NCBI GenBank assembly: GCA_009599575.1
Contig: VWND01000056.1
Coordinates: 1-45,711 of the forward strand
Length of the DNA stretch: 45,711 nucleotides
DNA from: Blumeriella jaapii
Taxonomy: Eukaryota; Ascomycota; Leotiomycetes; Helotiales; Drepanopezizaceae
Direction: 5' to 3'
Shown: positions 34,250 through 44,760 of the stretch, one piece after another
How positions within the stretch are numbered: position 1 is the first letter of the stretch
How the letters are laid out: every line of letters begins with the position of its first letter
Translations under genes and position numbers: made by a program
The notes under the pieces: model-generated
What the model was told of the DNA's origin: nothing
Database searches by the model: none
Seen by the model: only the letters and a program-made list of their open reading frames with translations

Positions 34250-34637
34250 TAGCTAATCTTCTTTTAATTGTATATATAATCGTCTTCTTTTCTATTATTT
34301 CTTTACCCAACCTTTTATTTTTACGTCAATTTCGTTTTTGTTAATAAGGATAATAAAAGCTTTATTAAAGTTTGCTTTCGTTATAATATCCGCCGGATTG
34401 TTTTTTCCGTTAATCCATTTAACTTTTAATAACTTTTTCTTTTTATAGCTCTGGCGAAAAGCTATAATATCAATCATAAAATGTTTCTCTTTTATTATTT
34501 TTAATTTGACCAAACATTTATATAAAAAGTATAAATCCGTACAGATTATAACTGAAATATCGAAAAGATTAAGCTTTTAAATAATTATACGTAGGATTAT
34601 AACGATGCAAATAGCGATATTTATTCTAGAAACCATT
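34250..34637 (-). pseudogene. Ty1/copia pol C-terminus (RNase H), RIP-mutated
   Basis: Minus-strand frame reading CTDLYFLYKCLVKLKIIKEK, then KVKWINGKNNPADIITKANF and ending near GWVKK. This is the RNase H tail of fungal copia elements (the pattern RWINGxDNPADAMTK is diagnostic). The upstream part is cut at 34638 by a gypsy LTR and the downstream part at 34249 by C2. The LTR R2 at 31903-32110 should be its 3' LTR. Asp to Asn changes and TAA codons fit RIP. Confidence 0.72.
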
Positions 34638-34903
34638 TGTAACGATCTAATCAGTCGGAGGGCTGGGAGATCAGTCAATTGGTCGCCGTATTCATATGGT
34701 ATAAAAACGAGCCTTTGGTTTTATAACAAAGATATTTACTTAGAATTAATAACTGCAAAAGGCAGAAGTTGCTAAAAAAAAAAGTTTTATATATATAAAT
34801 AATTTCTATAATTAATAAAAGATTTACTAAAAGACTAGAAAGCTTGCAGCTATACGTAGTTGCTAAAATAATACAAGAGGTAGCAAAAAAATAAATCGTT
34901 ATA
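34638..34903 (-). repeat. 3' LTR of gypsy element F
   Basis: 266 bp. On the plus strand it begins tgtaacgatctaatc and ends aaatcgttata (TA for TG on the other strand). On the minus strand it follows a purine-rich ggacgaggaaataa, the probable polypurine tract, directly after the end of pol. Candidate target duplication ccatt (34633-34637). A fragment of the same LTR lies at 31302-31424. Confidence 0.7.
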
Positions 34904-35562
34904 TTATTTCCTCGTCCGAAAAAAAGCGCGCTTTCGAGCTTTTATTTATTAATACATCGCTATTCAAATAATCGTACGAATTCAAATTTTCGAAATAAGC
35001 TTTCAGTTAATTTACAAATTTTGCAAAAGGACCGGAAAGCTTTTTATGCGCCAAATGAAAATCGCGCATTTTTAGAAAAGCATATATAAAATCAAACGCG
35101 AAGTACTACGTAAGATTTTTATTTAAATCTATTTAAAAAACTTTGTATTAAAAAGTTTTTCGCTGTATTCGATAAGCGATTAATTCTTCGATTTCGTATT
35201 CAAGCTTATCAGTTATATTAATAAATTCAAAAGCTAAATTAATTTGATTTAAAAACGCGTCGTTAGCTGTTTTACGCAATCGATTAGCATAAAAAACTGG
35301 ATATACGTTTATAATACTAAAAAAGTTTAGCTTAAAAGCGTTATCGAAAATTTTGGCTATAATTTTAAAAAGGCCGTTTGTAAAATTGTCGAGCTTGCGA
35401 AAAAGCCGGAAAGTCGGAAATAAACGCATATCGAATTATACGTAGTCGCTAATATTAAAATCGATCGCGCGGCGAAACTTATTCGCATTTTTTTTTATTT
35501 TATCGTAGGCTTATTAAACATGCGATTTAGCGAAATTCTAATATTATAAGCGAAAGAATTTT
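34904..35562 (-). pseudogene. Gypsy element F: integrase C-terminus with chromodomain-like tail
   Basis: Minus-strand frame (35429 to 35148 is uninterrupted, 93 codons) reads RLFRKLDNFTNGLFKIIAKI and INVYPVFYANRLRKTANDAF, matching fungal gypsy LSKKLDxxxxGPFKI and VFHxSLLRP. It continues into LEYEIEELIAYRI and then SDFIYAPLKMRDFHLAHKKL in a shifted frame, the chromodomain-like tail of fungal chromoviruses (YPASDFKYAPHKIRDFH). The end reads ALFFGRGNNIT, the usual pol terminus. It is truncated at 35562 where the satellites begin. Confidence 0.75.
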
Positions 35563-35564
35563 GG

Positions 35565-35586
35565 TGGTCACCAACGTTGGTGACCA
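35565..35586. repeat. Perfect 22-bp palindrome at the transposon/satellite border
   Basis: The 22 bases centred on ccaacgttgg are their own reverse complement (half-site tggtcaccaac). The same half-site words ggtcacc and ggtgacc build the hairpins of the neighbouring satellite, so this may be a satellite derivative. It marks the exact junction between element F and the array. Confidence 0.8.
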
Positions 35587-35589
35587 GTC

Positions 35590-36660
35590 TTGGCAGACCC
35601 TGGTGACCAAAGAAAGTTGGTCACCAGGTCGGTTTTTTCGCAAAAATTATTCGATTTGAAAAATAAAATTATATTCGTATTCAGCTTATTAATTAATTAT
35701 CTTTTGTACGCAAAAGCTTATAAATACGATTAATAAATTAAAAAGTTGTAATAACCCCCCCCTCTAACCCTAATCTTGGCAGACCCTGGTAACCGACTTT
35801 CTTTGGTCACCAGGTCGGTTTTTTCGCAAAAATTATTCGATTTTAAAAATAAAATTATATTTGTATTCAGCTTATTAATTATTAATCTTTTGTACGCAAA
35901 AGCTTATAAATACGATTAATAAATTAAAAAGTTGTAATAACCCCCCCCTCTAACCCTAATCTTGGCAGACCCTGGTAACCGACTTTCTTTGGTCACCAGG
36001 TCGGTTTTTTTTTCGCAAAAAATTATTCGATTTTAAAAATAAATTTATATTTGTATTCAACTTATTAATTATTAATCTTTTATACGCAAAAGCTTATAAA
36101 TACGATTAATAAATTAAAAAGTTGTAATAACCCCCCCTTCTAACCCTAATCTTGGCAGACCCTGGTAACCGACTTTCTTTGGTCACCAGGTCGGTTTTTT
36201 CGCAAAAATTATTCGATTTTAAAAATAAAATTATATTTGTATTCAACTTATTAATTATTAATCTTTTATACGCAAAAGCTTATAAATACGATTAATAAAT
36301 TAAAAAGTTGTAATAACCCCCCCCCTTCTAACCCTAATCTTGGCAGACCCTGGTAACCGACTTTCTTTTTTGGTCACCAGGTCGGTTTTTTCGCAAAAAT
36401 TATTCGATTTTAAAAATAAATTTATATTTGTATTTAACTTATTAATTATTAATCTTTTATGCGCAAAAGCTTATAAATACGATTAATAAATTAAAAAGTT
36501 GTAATAACCCCCCCTTCTAACCCTAATCTTGGCAGACCCTGGTACCCGACTTTTTTTGGTCACTAAATCGGTTTTTTCGCAAGAATTTTTCGATTTTAAA
36601 AATAAAATTAAATTCGTATTTAGCTTACAAATTATTAATATTTTATAGGCAAAAGCTTAT
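35590..36660 (+). repeat. Satellite 1: tandem units of about 186-191 bp with hairpin and telomere-like motif
   Basis: The word ggtcacc starts at 35619, 35805, 35991, 36181, 36372 and 36558, giving periods of 186, 186, 190, 191 and 186. Each unit has a hairpin (cctggt-acc ... ggtcaccagg), a c-run of 6-9, taaccctaa (35765, 35951, 36141, 36329, 36518) and the conserved atacgattaataaattaaaa. Length differences come from the c-run and t-runs. The last unit (from 36558) is degenerate. CpA is retained, so the array is not RIP-mutated. No gene. Confidence 0.88.
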
Positions 36661-36688
36661 AAATATTATTAATTAATAATAACGTTAT

Positions 36689-39618
36689 TTAAGTCTCTAC
36701 GAATTAACGCACGGACCAAAAATAACTTGGCTCCAAAGCCTAATTCTACAGCCTGCGGTATTCGTATTTACTAGTAAAACACCAGCCCATTTCTTAATAG
36801 AATCGTTCAATTCTTTTTATATTTGGGTTATTAATATTAAAACTTATTTAATTCTTTTTATTTTGTACAATTCGATCTATTACTAATCGCAATGCAAACG
36901 TTCTACGAATTAAAGCACGGACCAAGAATAACTTGGCTCCAAAGCCTAATTCTACAGCCTGCGGTATTCGTATTTACTAGTAAAACACCAGCCCATTTCT
37001 TAATAGAATCGTTCAATTCTTTTTATATTTGGGGGTTATTAATTATTAAAACTTATTTAATTCTTTTTATTTTGTACAATTCGATCTATTACTAATCGCA
37101 ATACAAACGTTCTACGAATTAAAGCACGATCAAGAATAACTTGGCTCCAAAGCCTAATTCTACAGCCTGCGGTATTCGTATTTACTAGTAAAACACCAGC
37201 CCATTTCTTAATAGAATCGTTCAATTCTTTTTATATTTGGGTTATTAATATTAAAACTTATTTATTAATTCGTCTTATTTTGTACAATTCGATTTATTAC
37301 TAATCGCAATGTAAACGTTCTACGAAATTAAAGCACGGACCAAGAATAACTTGGCTCCAAAGCCTAATTCTACAGCCTGCGGTATTCGTATTTACTAGTA
37401 AAACACCAGCCCATTTCTTAATAGAATCGTTTAATTCTTTTTATATTTGGGTTATTAATATTAAAAGATATTTAATTTTTTTAATTTTGTACAATTCGAT
37501 TTATTACTAATCGCAATGCAAACGTTCTACGAATTGAAGCACGGACCAAGAATAACTTGGCTCCAAAGCCTAATTCTACAGCCTGCGGTATTCGTATTTA
37601 CTAGTAAAACACCAGCCCATTTCTTAATAAAATCGTTTAATTCTTTTTATATATTTGGGTTATTAATATTAAAACTTATTAAATTTTTTTTTTATTTTGT
37701 ACAATTCGATTTATTACTAATCGCAATGCAAACGTTCTACGAATTAAAGCACGGACCAAGAATAACTTGGCTCCAAAGCCTAATTCTACAGCCTGCGGTA
37801 TTCGTATTTACTAGTAAAACACCAGCACATTTCTTAATAAAATCGTTCAATTCTTTTTATATTTGGGTTATTAATATTAAAACTTATTTAATTCTTTTTT
37901 TTTTTGTACAATTCGATTTATTACTAATCGCAATGCAAACGTTCTACGAATTAAAATACGGACCAAGAATAACTTGGCTCCAAAGCCTAATTCTACAGCC
38001 TGCGGTATTCGTATTTACTAGTAAAACATCAGCCCATTTCTTAATAAAATCGTTCAATTCTTTTTATATTTGGGTTATTAATATTAAAAGTTATTTAATT
38101 CGTCTTATTTCATACAATTCGATTTATTATTAATCGCAATGCAAGCGTTCTACGAATTAACGCACGGGCCAAGAATAACTTGGCTCCAAAGCCTAATTCT
38201 ATAGCCTGCGGTATTCGTATTTACTAGTAAAAACACCAGCCCATTTCTTAATAGAATCGTTTAATTCTTTTTATATTTGGGTTATTAATATTAAAACTTA
38301 TTTAATTCTTTTTATTTTGTACAATTCGATCTATTACTAATCGCAATGCAAACGTTCTACGAATTAACGCACGGACCAAAAATAACTTGGCTTCAAAGCC
38401 TAATTCTATAGCCTGCGGTATTCGTATTTATTAGTAAAACACCAGCCCATTTCTTAATAGAATCGTTCAATTCTTTTTATATTTGGGTTATTAATATTAA
38501 AACTTATTTAATTCGTCTTATTTCATACAATTCGATTTATTATTAATCGCAATGCAAGCGTTCTACGAACTGACGCACGGGCCATAAAAAGCTTGGCTCC
38601 AAAGCCTAATTCTACAGCCTGCGGTATTCGTATTTACTAGTAAAACACCAGCCCATTTCTTAATAAAATCGTTCAATTCTTTTTATATTTGGGTTATTAA
38701 TATTAAAACTTATTTAATTCTTTTTATTTCATACAATTCGATTTATTACTAATCGCAATGCAAACGTTCTACGAATTAACGCACGGACCAAGAATAACTT
38801 GGCTCCAAAGCCTAATTCTACAGCCTGCGGTATTCGTATTTACTAGTAAAACACCAGCCCATTTCTTAATAGAATCGTTCAATTCTTTTTATATTTGGGT
38901 TATTAATATTAAAAGTTATTTAATTCTTTTTATTTTGTACAATTCGATTTATTATTAATCGCAATGCAAGCGTTTTACGAACTGACGCACGGACCAAAAA
39001 TAGCTTGGCTCCAAAGCCTAATTCTACAGCCTGCGGTATTCGTATTTACTAGTAAAACACCAGCCCATTTCTTAATAAAATCGTTCAATTCTTTTTATAT
39101 TTGGGTTATTAATATTAAAACTTATTTAATTCTTTTTATTTTATAAAATTCGATTTATTATTAATCGCAATGCAAGCGTTTTACGAACTTACGCACGGAC
39201 CAAGAATAGCTTGGCTCCAAAGCCTAATTCTACAGCCTGCGGTATTCGTATTTACTAGTAAAACACCAGCCCATTTCTTAATAGAATCGTTCAATTCTTT
39301 TTATATTTGGGTTATTAATATTAAAACTTATTTAATTTTTTTTATTTTATATAATTCGATTTATTATTAATCGCAATGCAAGCGTTTTACGAACTGACGC
39401 ACGGACCAAGAATAGCTTGGCTCCAAAGCCTAATGCTACAGCCTGCGGTATTCGTATTTACTAGTAAAATACCAGCCCATTTCTTAATAGAATCGTATAA
39501 TTCTTTTTATATTTGGGTTATTAATATTAAAACTTATTTAATTTCTTTATTTTATACAATTCGATTTATTATTAATCGCAATGCAAACGTTCAGAAAATC
39601 GTGCACGGTCGCAAAATT
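36689..39618 (+). repeat. Satellite 2: about 14 tandem units of 205-210 bp
   Basis: Unit starts (the atgcaaacgttctac word or its variants) are at about 36689, 36892, 37101, 37309, 37516, 37726, 37933, 38139, 38346, 38552, 38758, 38964, 39170, 39376 and 39581 (partial). Units are highly similar and include ggctccaaagcctaattcta and tttactagtaaaacacc. Each can be read as about 66 codons (MQTFYELKHGPRITWLQSLI...), and at 37516-38133 three units happen to stay in frame for 205 codons. Because the period is usually not a multiple of three, I treat the coding potential as accidental. No RIP signature. Confidence 0.9.
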
Positions 39619-39712
39619 TAACTTTCGCTTAAACCCACATTCGCCTAATCCTATACACGCACAAAATAAACTTTAAAAAATTATATACTTTATATAACCT
39701 AGTCGTTCGTAT

Positions 39713-39916
39713 GCTTTCGGGACAAAAGTCCTAAAGCACTTATGATGTAATGGTTGATGGTTTCTGTAGGTTCAATTCCTTCGTTACTTTATTAAGAACC
39801 CGTAAAGCCACGGGAAAAGGGTTGCCAGGCGTTCTGCCTTAATGCTCCGCCATTTTACTTATAGAATTTAGTTGCATGCAAATTCTATGGCTCCGGCCCG
39901 TGAATTGTCCCACGGG
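39713..39916. other. Cluster of stem-loops in unique sequence between satellite 2 and the helicase gene
   Basis: Five inverted repeats in 204 bases: 39713-39737 (gcttt..ggac aaaa gtcc.aaagc), 39799-39814 (cccgt/acggg), 39827-39839 (aggc/gcct), 39861-39888 (atagaattt/aaattctat, perfect 9-bp stem, 10-base loop) and 39897-39916 (cccgtg/cacggg). The rest of 39619-39985 has no reading frame. A stretch near 39769-39787 (taggttcaattcctt) looks like a tRNA T arm, but no complete cloverleaf can be folded. Possible structured RNA, or relic of GC-rich hairpin sequence of mitochondrial type. Confidence 0.5.
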
Positions 39917-39989
39917 GTTTTGTATATATGGTGAATAAGTATAAGTCGGTGTATTAGTCTGCCCTTTGCTGTAAGTGTTTTTTTTGTAA

Positions 39990-40095
39990 TTTAATTTAAT
40001 TAATTAAAGTTTTCGAATAATTTAATTAATTAAAGTTTTCGAATAATTTATTTAATTAAAGTTTTCGAATAATTTATTTAATTAAAATTATCGTT
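39990..40095 (+). repeat. Short tandem repeat, about four units of 27-31 bp
   Basis: Units of the form aatttaattaattaaagttttcgaat are repeated about four times with small changes; the last unit decays to attaaaattatcg. It lies just upstream of the helicase gene and may be part of its promoter region. Confidence 0.8.
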
Positions 40096-40110
40096 GCTAT
40101 AGGCTACGCG

Positions 40111-40130
40111 AAAACTTTAATTAAAGTTTT
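40111..40130. repeat. Perfect 20-bp palindrome
   Basis: aaaactttaattaaagtttt is its own reverse complement, centred on ttaattaa, and is built from the same ttaaagtttt word as the preceding tandem repeat in two orientations. It could form a cruciform or bind a dimeric factor; no function is known. Confidence 0.85.
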
Positions 40131-40135
40131 GAAAA

Positions 40136-40330
40136 TTTTTCAAAACCACACACACCATCCAAATTATCAAAACTCCCAAAACCCCCTTCCAAAACTCCCA
40201 AAACCATTAAAACCTCCAAAACCTCCAAAACCCCCAAAACTACCAAAACTACCAAAACTTCCAAAACTCCCAAAACTCCCAAAACTTCAAAAACTTCAAA
40301 AACTTCAAAAACTTCAAAAAAACCCCTAAA
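40136..40330 (+). repeat. 9-bp minisatellite (ccaaaactn) just upstream of the helicase gene
   Basis: About twenty 9-bp units varying at a few positions (ccaaaactc, ccaaaacct, tcaaaaact). Read as codons it gives repeated Lys-Leu-Pro or Lys-Leu-Gln triplets for 66 codons, open from 40129 to 40329. It is probably non-coding. The c-rich strand means runs of gttttgg on the other strand. Confidence 0.85.
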
Positions 40331-40393
40331 AAAACTTATTCTTATTTTCTTCGAATTTCTTCGATTATACGATTTTTTTTAAAAAAATTCGAT

Positions 40394-41428
40394 ATGTCAA
40401 ATATTTAAGTATCTTCTATCCCTTTGATAAACAGCGCTAATATTCATTATTTTAGTAACTTTCGTACTACTAACGATTTAAATCCTAAACAAGCGTTTCA
40501 AGATTTACCTGATTTTCAATTTTTATTTTATTATATAGATTTTGAATTATTGCTTTGTTTGTTTTGTAATTCATTTATTACTGGATTTAAACAATATATA
40601 CGTAAAAACCATTTCTATTCAATTTCAAAAAACGATCGAAATAAATTAATTAAACAAGGCTTAATTATTTATTAATCGTTAAAAATCGAATCTTTGAAAA
40701 ACAGTTTAGAATTAATACGACTTTTTTTATTAGAATTCGATTTAAAACCTTTTCCAGAATTCGAAATATCGCAAAACAATTTTAAATGCGATTTTTGTTT
40801 TTTAATTTTAGCAAATCGTATAAATATCAAAAAACATATTAAAAAAATTCATACAAATGAAATCGAAATTATTGTTGCAAATAATATTAATAAATATTAT
40901 TTAATTATAACTACTCAATCATTTGAAAGAAATAGATGGTATTTCGAAATTAAACAAATTGATAATTCAGTAAACGAAATCGAAAATAATATTCATTTTA
41001 ATAAGATTTCAGAAAATTTACCATCTGATTTGTTAATAGCTCAAAATTTATTAATCGAAGAATTAAATTTAAAAAAATCTTTATTCTACGAAAATTTAAA
41101 TTCGTCTAAAATAAATCTTAGCGATAATTTAACCAATTTTCAAGCAAAAACTCGATATGCTGAATTTATTCAAAATTATAAACCGCAAGAATTATACGAT
41201 TTATATGAATTATATAATCAAGATAAAAACGACGAATTAATTAAATTTATAATCGATAATATTCAAGAAATTCTTTATTTAAATTTAGATAAAATTACTT
41301 GGATAAATAAAAGTTATTTAAATATTTTAAATAATTTTGAGCCTAATAAAATAAATAATAATAAGAATTTAAAATATTATTTACATCGAAATCTCGCGTC
41401 GATTATTTTTGCTTTTTTTAATAATTAA
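40394..41428 (+). other. Helicase gene N-terminal region with OrsD-type C2H2-like fingers
   Basis: One phase with TAA at 40406-40408 and 40673-40675 as the only interruptions before 41428. The first finger reads LLLCLFCNSFITGFKQYIRKNH (about 40545-40611), the second FKCDFCFLILANRINIKKHI (about 40772-40835) followed by KKIH, both C-x2-C ... H. Further on, TTQSFERNRWYFEI (about 40911-40952) matches the VQTFFxxxxxRYFxV segment found in OrsD-like and subtelomeric helicase proteins. I chose ATG 40394 because it is in phase and the first Met; the earlier minisatellite frame is separated by stops. Confidence 0.72.
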
Positions 41429-43605
41429 TTATTACTTTTTTCTTTCGTAGTTATAATTTAAAATTATATAAAACTAGTAAACCGATTTTTAAAATCGATA
41501 CAAAACTAGAAGAAAAAATTGACGATTTATTATTACAAGCGATTGATTATATAAACGATTCAAAAAATTAAAGTTTCATCGAAAGATTTTACAAAAACTA
41601 TTAATCGAAATATAAATAAAGCTTATAATAATCGAATTTTAATCGACGATTTATCGAGTGATAATTCTGAAATTGAATTCGATAATTCTATAAGCAATAA
41701 ATCTATATTATCGGATGATAGCAATTCAAGTAATATTAGTAATAATAGCAATACTTCGAATAATTCTTAGTCTTTTGGAAGATTATCAAACGTAGATACA
41801 AAGCAAAATTCTTATATTTCATTTTTAAAAAAATATAAAAATTCTGAAACTGATCGTAATTTTTTATTAATCGAATTTCAAAAATTATTAAGTAATATTA
41901 TTTTTGAAATTTTAATTCAAAAACAAAATTTAAATATATTCGAAAGTCCTATTAACGCTTATTTTGCAATTAAAAGTTTAAGATTTAATTTTACTTTACG
42001 AGATACTTTAGATTTATCTGGCTATTATTCTAAATTTATATATTGCTCGCAATTAATATTTTTAAATAAAGCTATAAATATTCTTGTTTGTAATTCTTAA
42101 AGTAATTTAAATGATATTTTAACTAAATTAATGAATAATTTTTTTAAAAATAATTCGAATACTGTATTAAGCGAATTGCTATTACACCGATCGTTTTGTT
42201 TTATTGTAAATAAAAATCTTTTAAGCAATAGCAATGTTACAATTTATAGTTTGACTGAAAATACAATTAGTTATAAAAACGTTGTTTTAAGTATTGACAA
42301 TTTGCGATTTGTATTTAAAAAATTAATTTTAGAAACCGAGCAAATATTAAAAAACGATTTTATTTTTAATATTTCAGAAAGCAAATATAGTTATATTACG
42401 TTAGATGATTTTGCAAAATACGAAAATCGTAATAATACGACGCCTTTTTTATCTTTTAAAGATTTACATCCTAATAAAAAAGCAAACGATAAATAGTTAT
42501 TTAATAAAATTATTAAATCGTCAGAATTACGAGCTCGTTTTTATAATTTTTCGAATCAAAAATTACAAATTAAACCCCAAGCAATTAAAGCTTATTTAAA
42601 ATTAAATTTCAATTTAAAAAAGTTATTTTTAATTGATTTTTATTTAGATTATGGTTTACTTATTCGAGGAACCGAACTTACTTCATTTAGAAGTTGTAAT
42701 TCGCGTAAAAATAAAAAAGAATTATTTCTTGATATTGGAAGTGGTTTATTTATTATAAATATTAATAAATTTAAATCGTAATATTCTAGTGAAAAGCTAG
42801 CTTCGAATATAAGATATATTTCTTTAAAAGTTAGTATTTTAGTATTATATTATATGATTTTAATAGAACCATTTATTAAAATATTAAATATTAGTATTTC
42901 GGCGAATAATAATTAATATAAAACAGTTAATGCTTATTTTTTTTATATAAACAAAAGATTTTTAAAATCGGCCGATATTTCTAATTATTTAAAATCATTT
43001 TGTTTAGTAAAAATTGGTCAACTTTTAACTATTCAAAAATATCGTCAAATTATTGTAGCTATTATTAAATATTTTATAAAAGAAAATCTTGATATCAATT
43101 CTATTATATTAATTAATTTTAATAATAGTTTTACGAATAATAAGCTTTAAGCGAATCAAATGAATTATTCGTTAATAACTGAAAAAAATTAAATTATGGC
43201 CGTAATTCGAATACTTTCGAAAATACGCGAGGCGATTTGCAATCAAAGTATTTACAATTTTGCCTTCGTTATTTTTTGATTTTTTTCGGCTTAAATAATA
43301 AAAAAATTATTAATAATTCATTTTTAAATAATTTCGATATTATTAATAAAATTAGAATTAATAAAAACAAAACTGAATCTTTAACTTTTGCATTACGTTA
43401 TCAAAAGCTTTTATTAAATAATAATTCAAAAGCTAAAAAACATAATAGACAAGCGTCTTTCGAATATAATTCAATTAATAAAAAAATTAAGCTTACAAAT
43501 TTGAATTATTTATCTATTATGCCTATCGGAAATAATACGTTATTATTATTATTACGCGAATTTTTAAATAATTCTGAAATCGATTTTATTATTTCTAAAT
43601 AAGAA

Positions 43606-44760
43606 ACTTTATTAAAAAGTATTTTATTAAAAGTGCTTTATATATTAGAAATATTACTTACTAGTAGTAATAAATCATTGATTTATTTATTATGCGCTGC
43701 TTTATCTAACGCCAAAATTACTATTATTATCGTACCGTTAATTAGTTTAAAAAGCGATTTATTTAAACGTGCAAAATGAATTTGAAATTCCTGTTAATAA
43801 TTACGAAATAATCTTAAATTTAAAACTATAATTTTTATTTTTATTAAAACTTTGAAAAACGATATATTTATTAATTTATTAATAAATAAAATTGATAAAG
43901 GAAAAATTGATAGAATTATATTAAACGAGTGTCATTTGCTAATAACTGCGGCTAATTATCGTTTTATAATATATCAATTTAAAAAAATTCTTAATTTGAA
44001 AGTTCAAATAATATTTTTAACTGGTATATTATCCGTAAATCAAAAAAATCAATTGATTAATAAATTAAATTTACAAACTTTTGCTAAAATACGAGCCGAT
44101 TGTTTACGTAATAATATATCATATCGAGCTTCAAGTTTTAAATCTAAAAGTATGCAAAATAAATTTAAAAAAATCGAAAAATATTGTTTTGAATTAAAAT
44201 CGAATTTTAAATCATATTTAAATAAAATAATAATATTTTGTCCTACAATTGCGCTTGTCGATAAATTATTTGAATTTTTAGATTGCGCGAAATATACGTT
44301 TGAATTATCAAAAAATAAAAAAAAATCGGTTTTTTAAAAAGTTTTACTACCGATTATACAACTTTTTATAATATTTTAGTTTGTACTAGCGGTTTGCAAA
44401 AAAAGCTTTTGATTATTCTAATATACGTGCTATTATTTATTATAAATTAGCTTTCGAAATTTAACGGTTTTTTACAAGATTCTAGTCGGGCCGGCCGCGA
44501 TAAAAACGAAGCTATATCGATGTTTTTTTATAATTCAGGTTTTGAAAAAGAAATCGAAAACGATTCGTTAAATAAAAGATTAATTAAAAATTATTTACGC
44601 GAAGTAGTCTGTCGTAAACAATTAATTTCTTTATATTTAAATAATACTATTTTAGATTAATGTTCTAAAACTAGTGCAAATTGCGATCTTTGTATAAATC
44701 GTAATAATATTTACGAAAAAACAAGCGCAAATTATTAATACAATTACAAAAGAAGTCGAA
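43606..44760 (+). other. Helicase gene RecQ core: motifs I-VI
   Basis: Motif I (Walker A) reads TSSNKSL at 43660-43680 where TGSGKSL is expected: two Gly codons lost by G to A. Motif Ia reads IIVPLISLKSDLF (about 43726-43764). Motif II reads LNECHLLIT with Asn (43924-43926) for the catalytic Asp of DECH. Motif III reads FLTGIL (about 44017-44034). Motif IV reads IIIFCPTIALVDKLFEFL (about 44227-44280). After a frameshift, motif VI reads QDSSRAGRD at 44475-44501, with Ser for Gly in QxSGRAGRD. Then CRKQLISLYLNN and CSKTSANCDLC (to about 44690) look like the RecQ zinc-binding segment. Confidence 0.82.

Noticed and set aside
34113..34310. 65-codon minus-strand open frame
   Set aside because: It crosses the C2 3' LTR, the target duplication and the copia remnant, so it cannot be a natural gene.
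35590..39618. CRISPR-like array
   Set aside because: Units are about 186-210 bp in head-to-tail order with no short repeat/unique spacer pattern, and the context is a fungal chromosome end.
39690..39800. Complete tRNA gene near the T-arm-like ggttcaattcc
   Set aside because: No matching acceptor strand or anticodon arm can be found at the right distance; only the T arm resembles a tRNA.
40129..40329. Proline/lysine repeat protein
   Set aside because: It is the direct reading of a 9-bp minisatellite, starts within the palindrome, and is separated from the helicase frame by stops.
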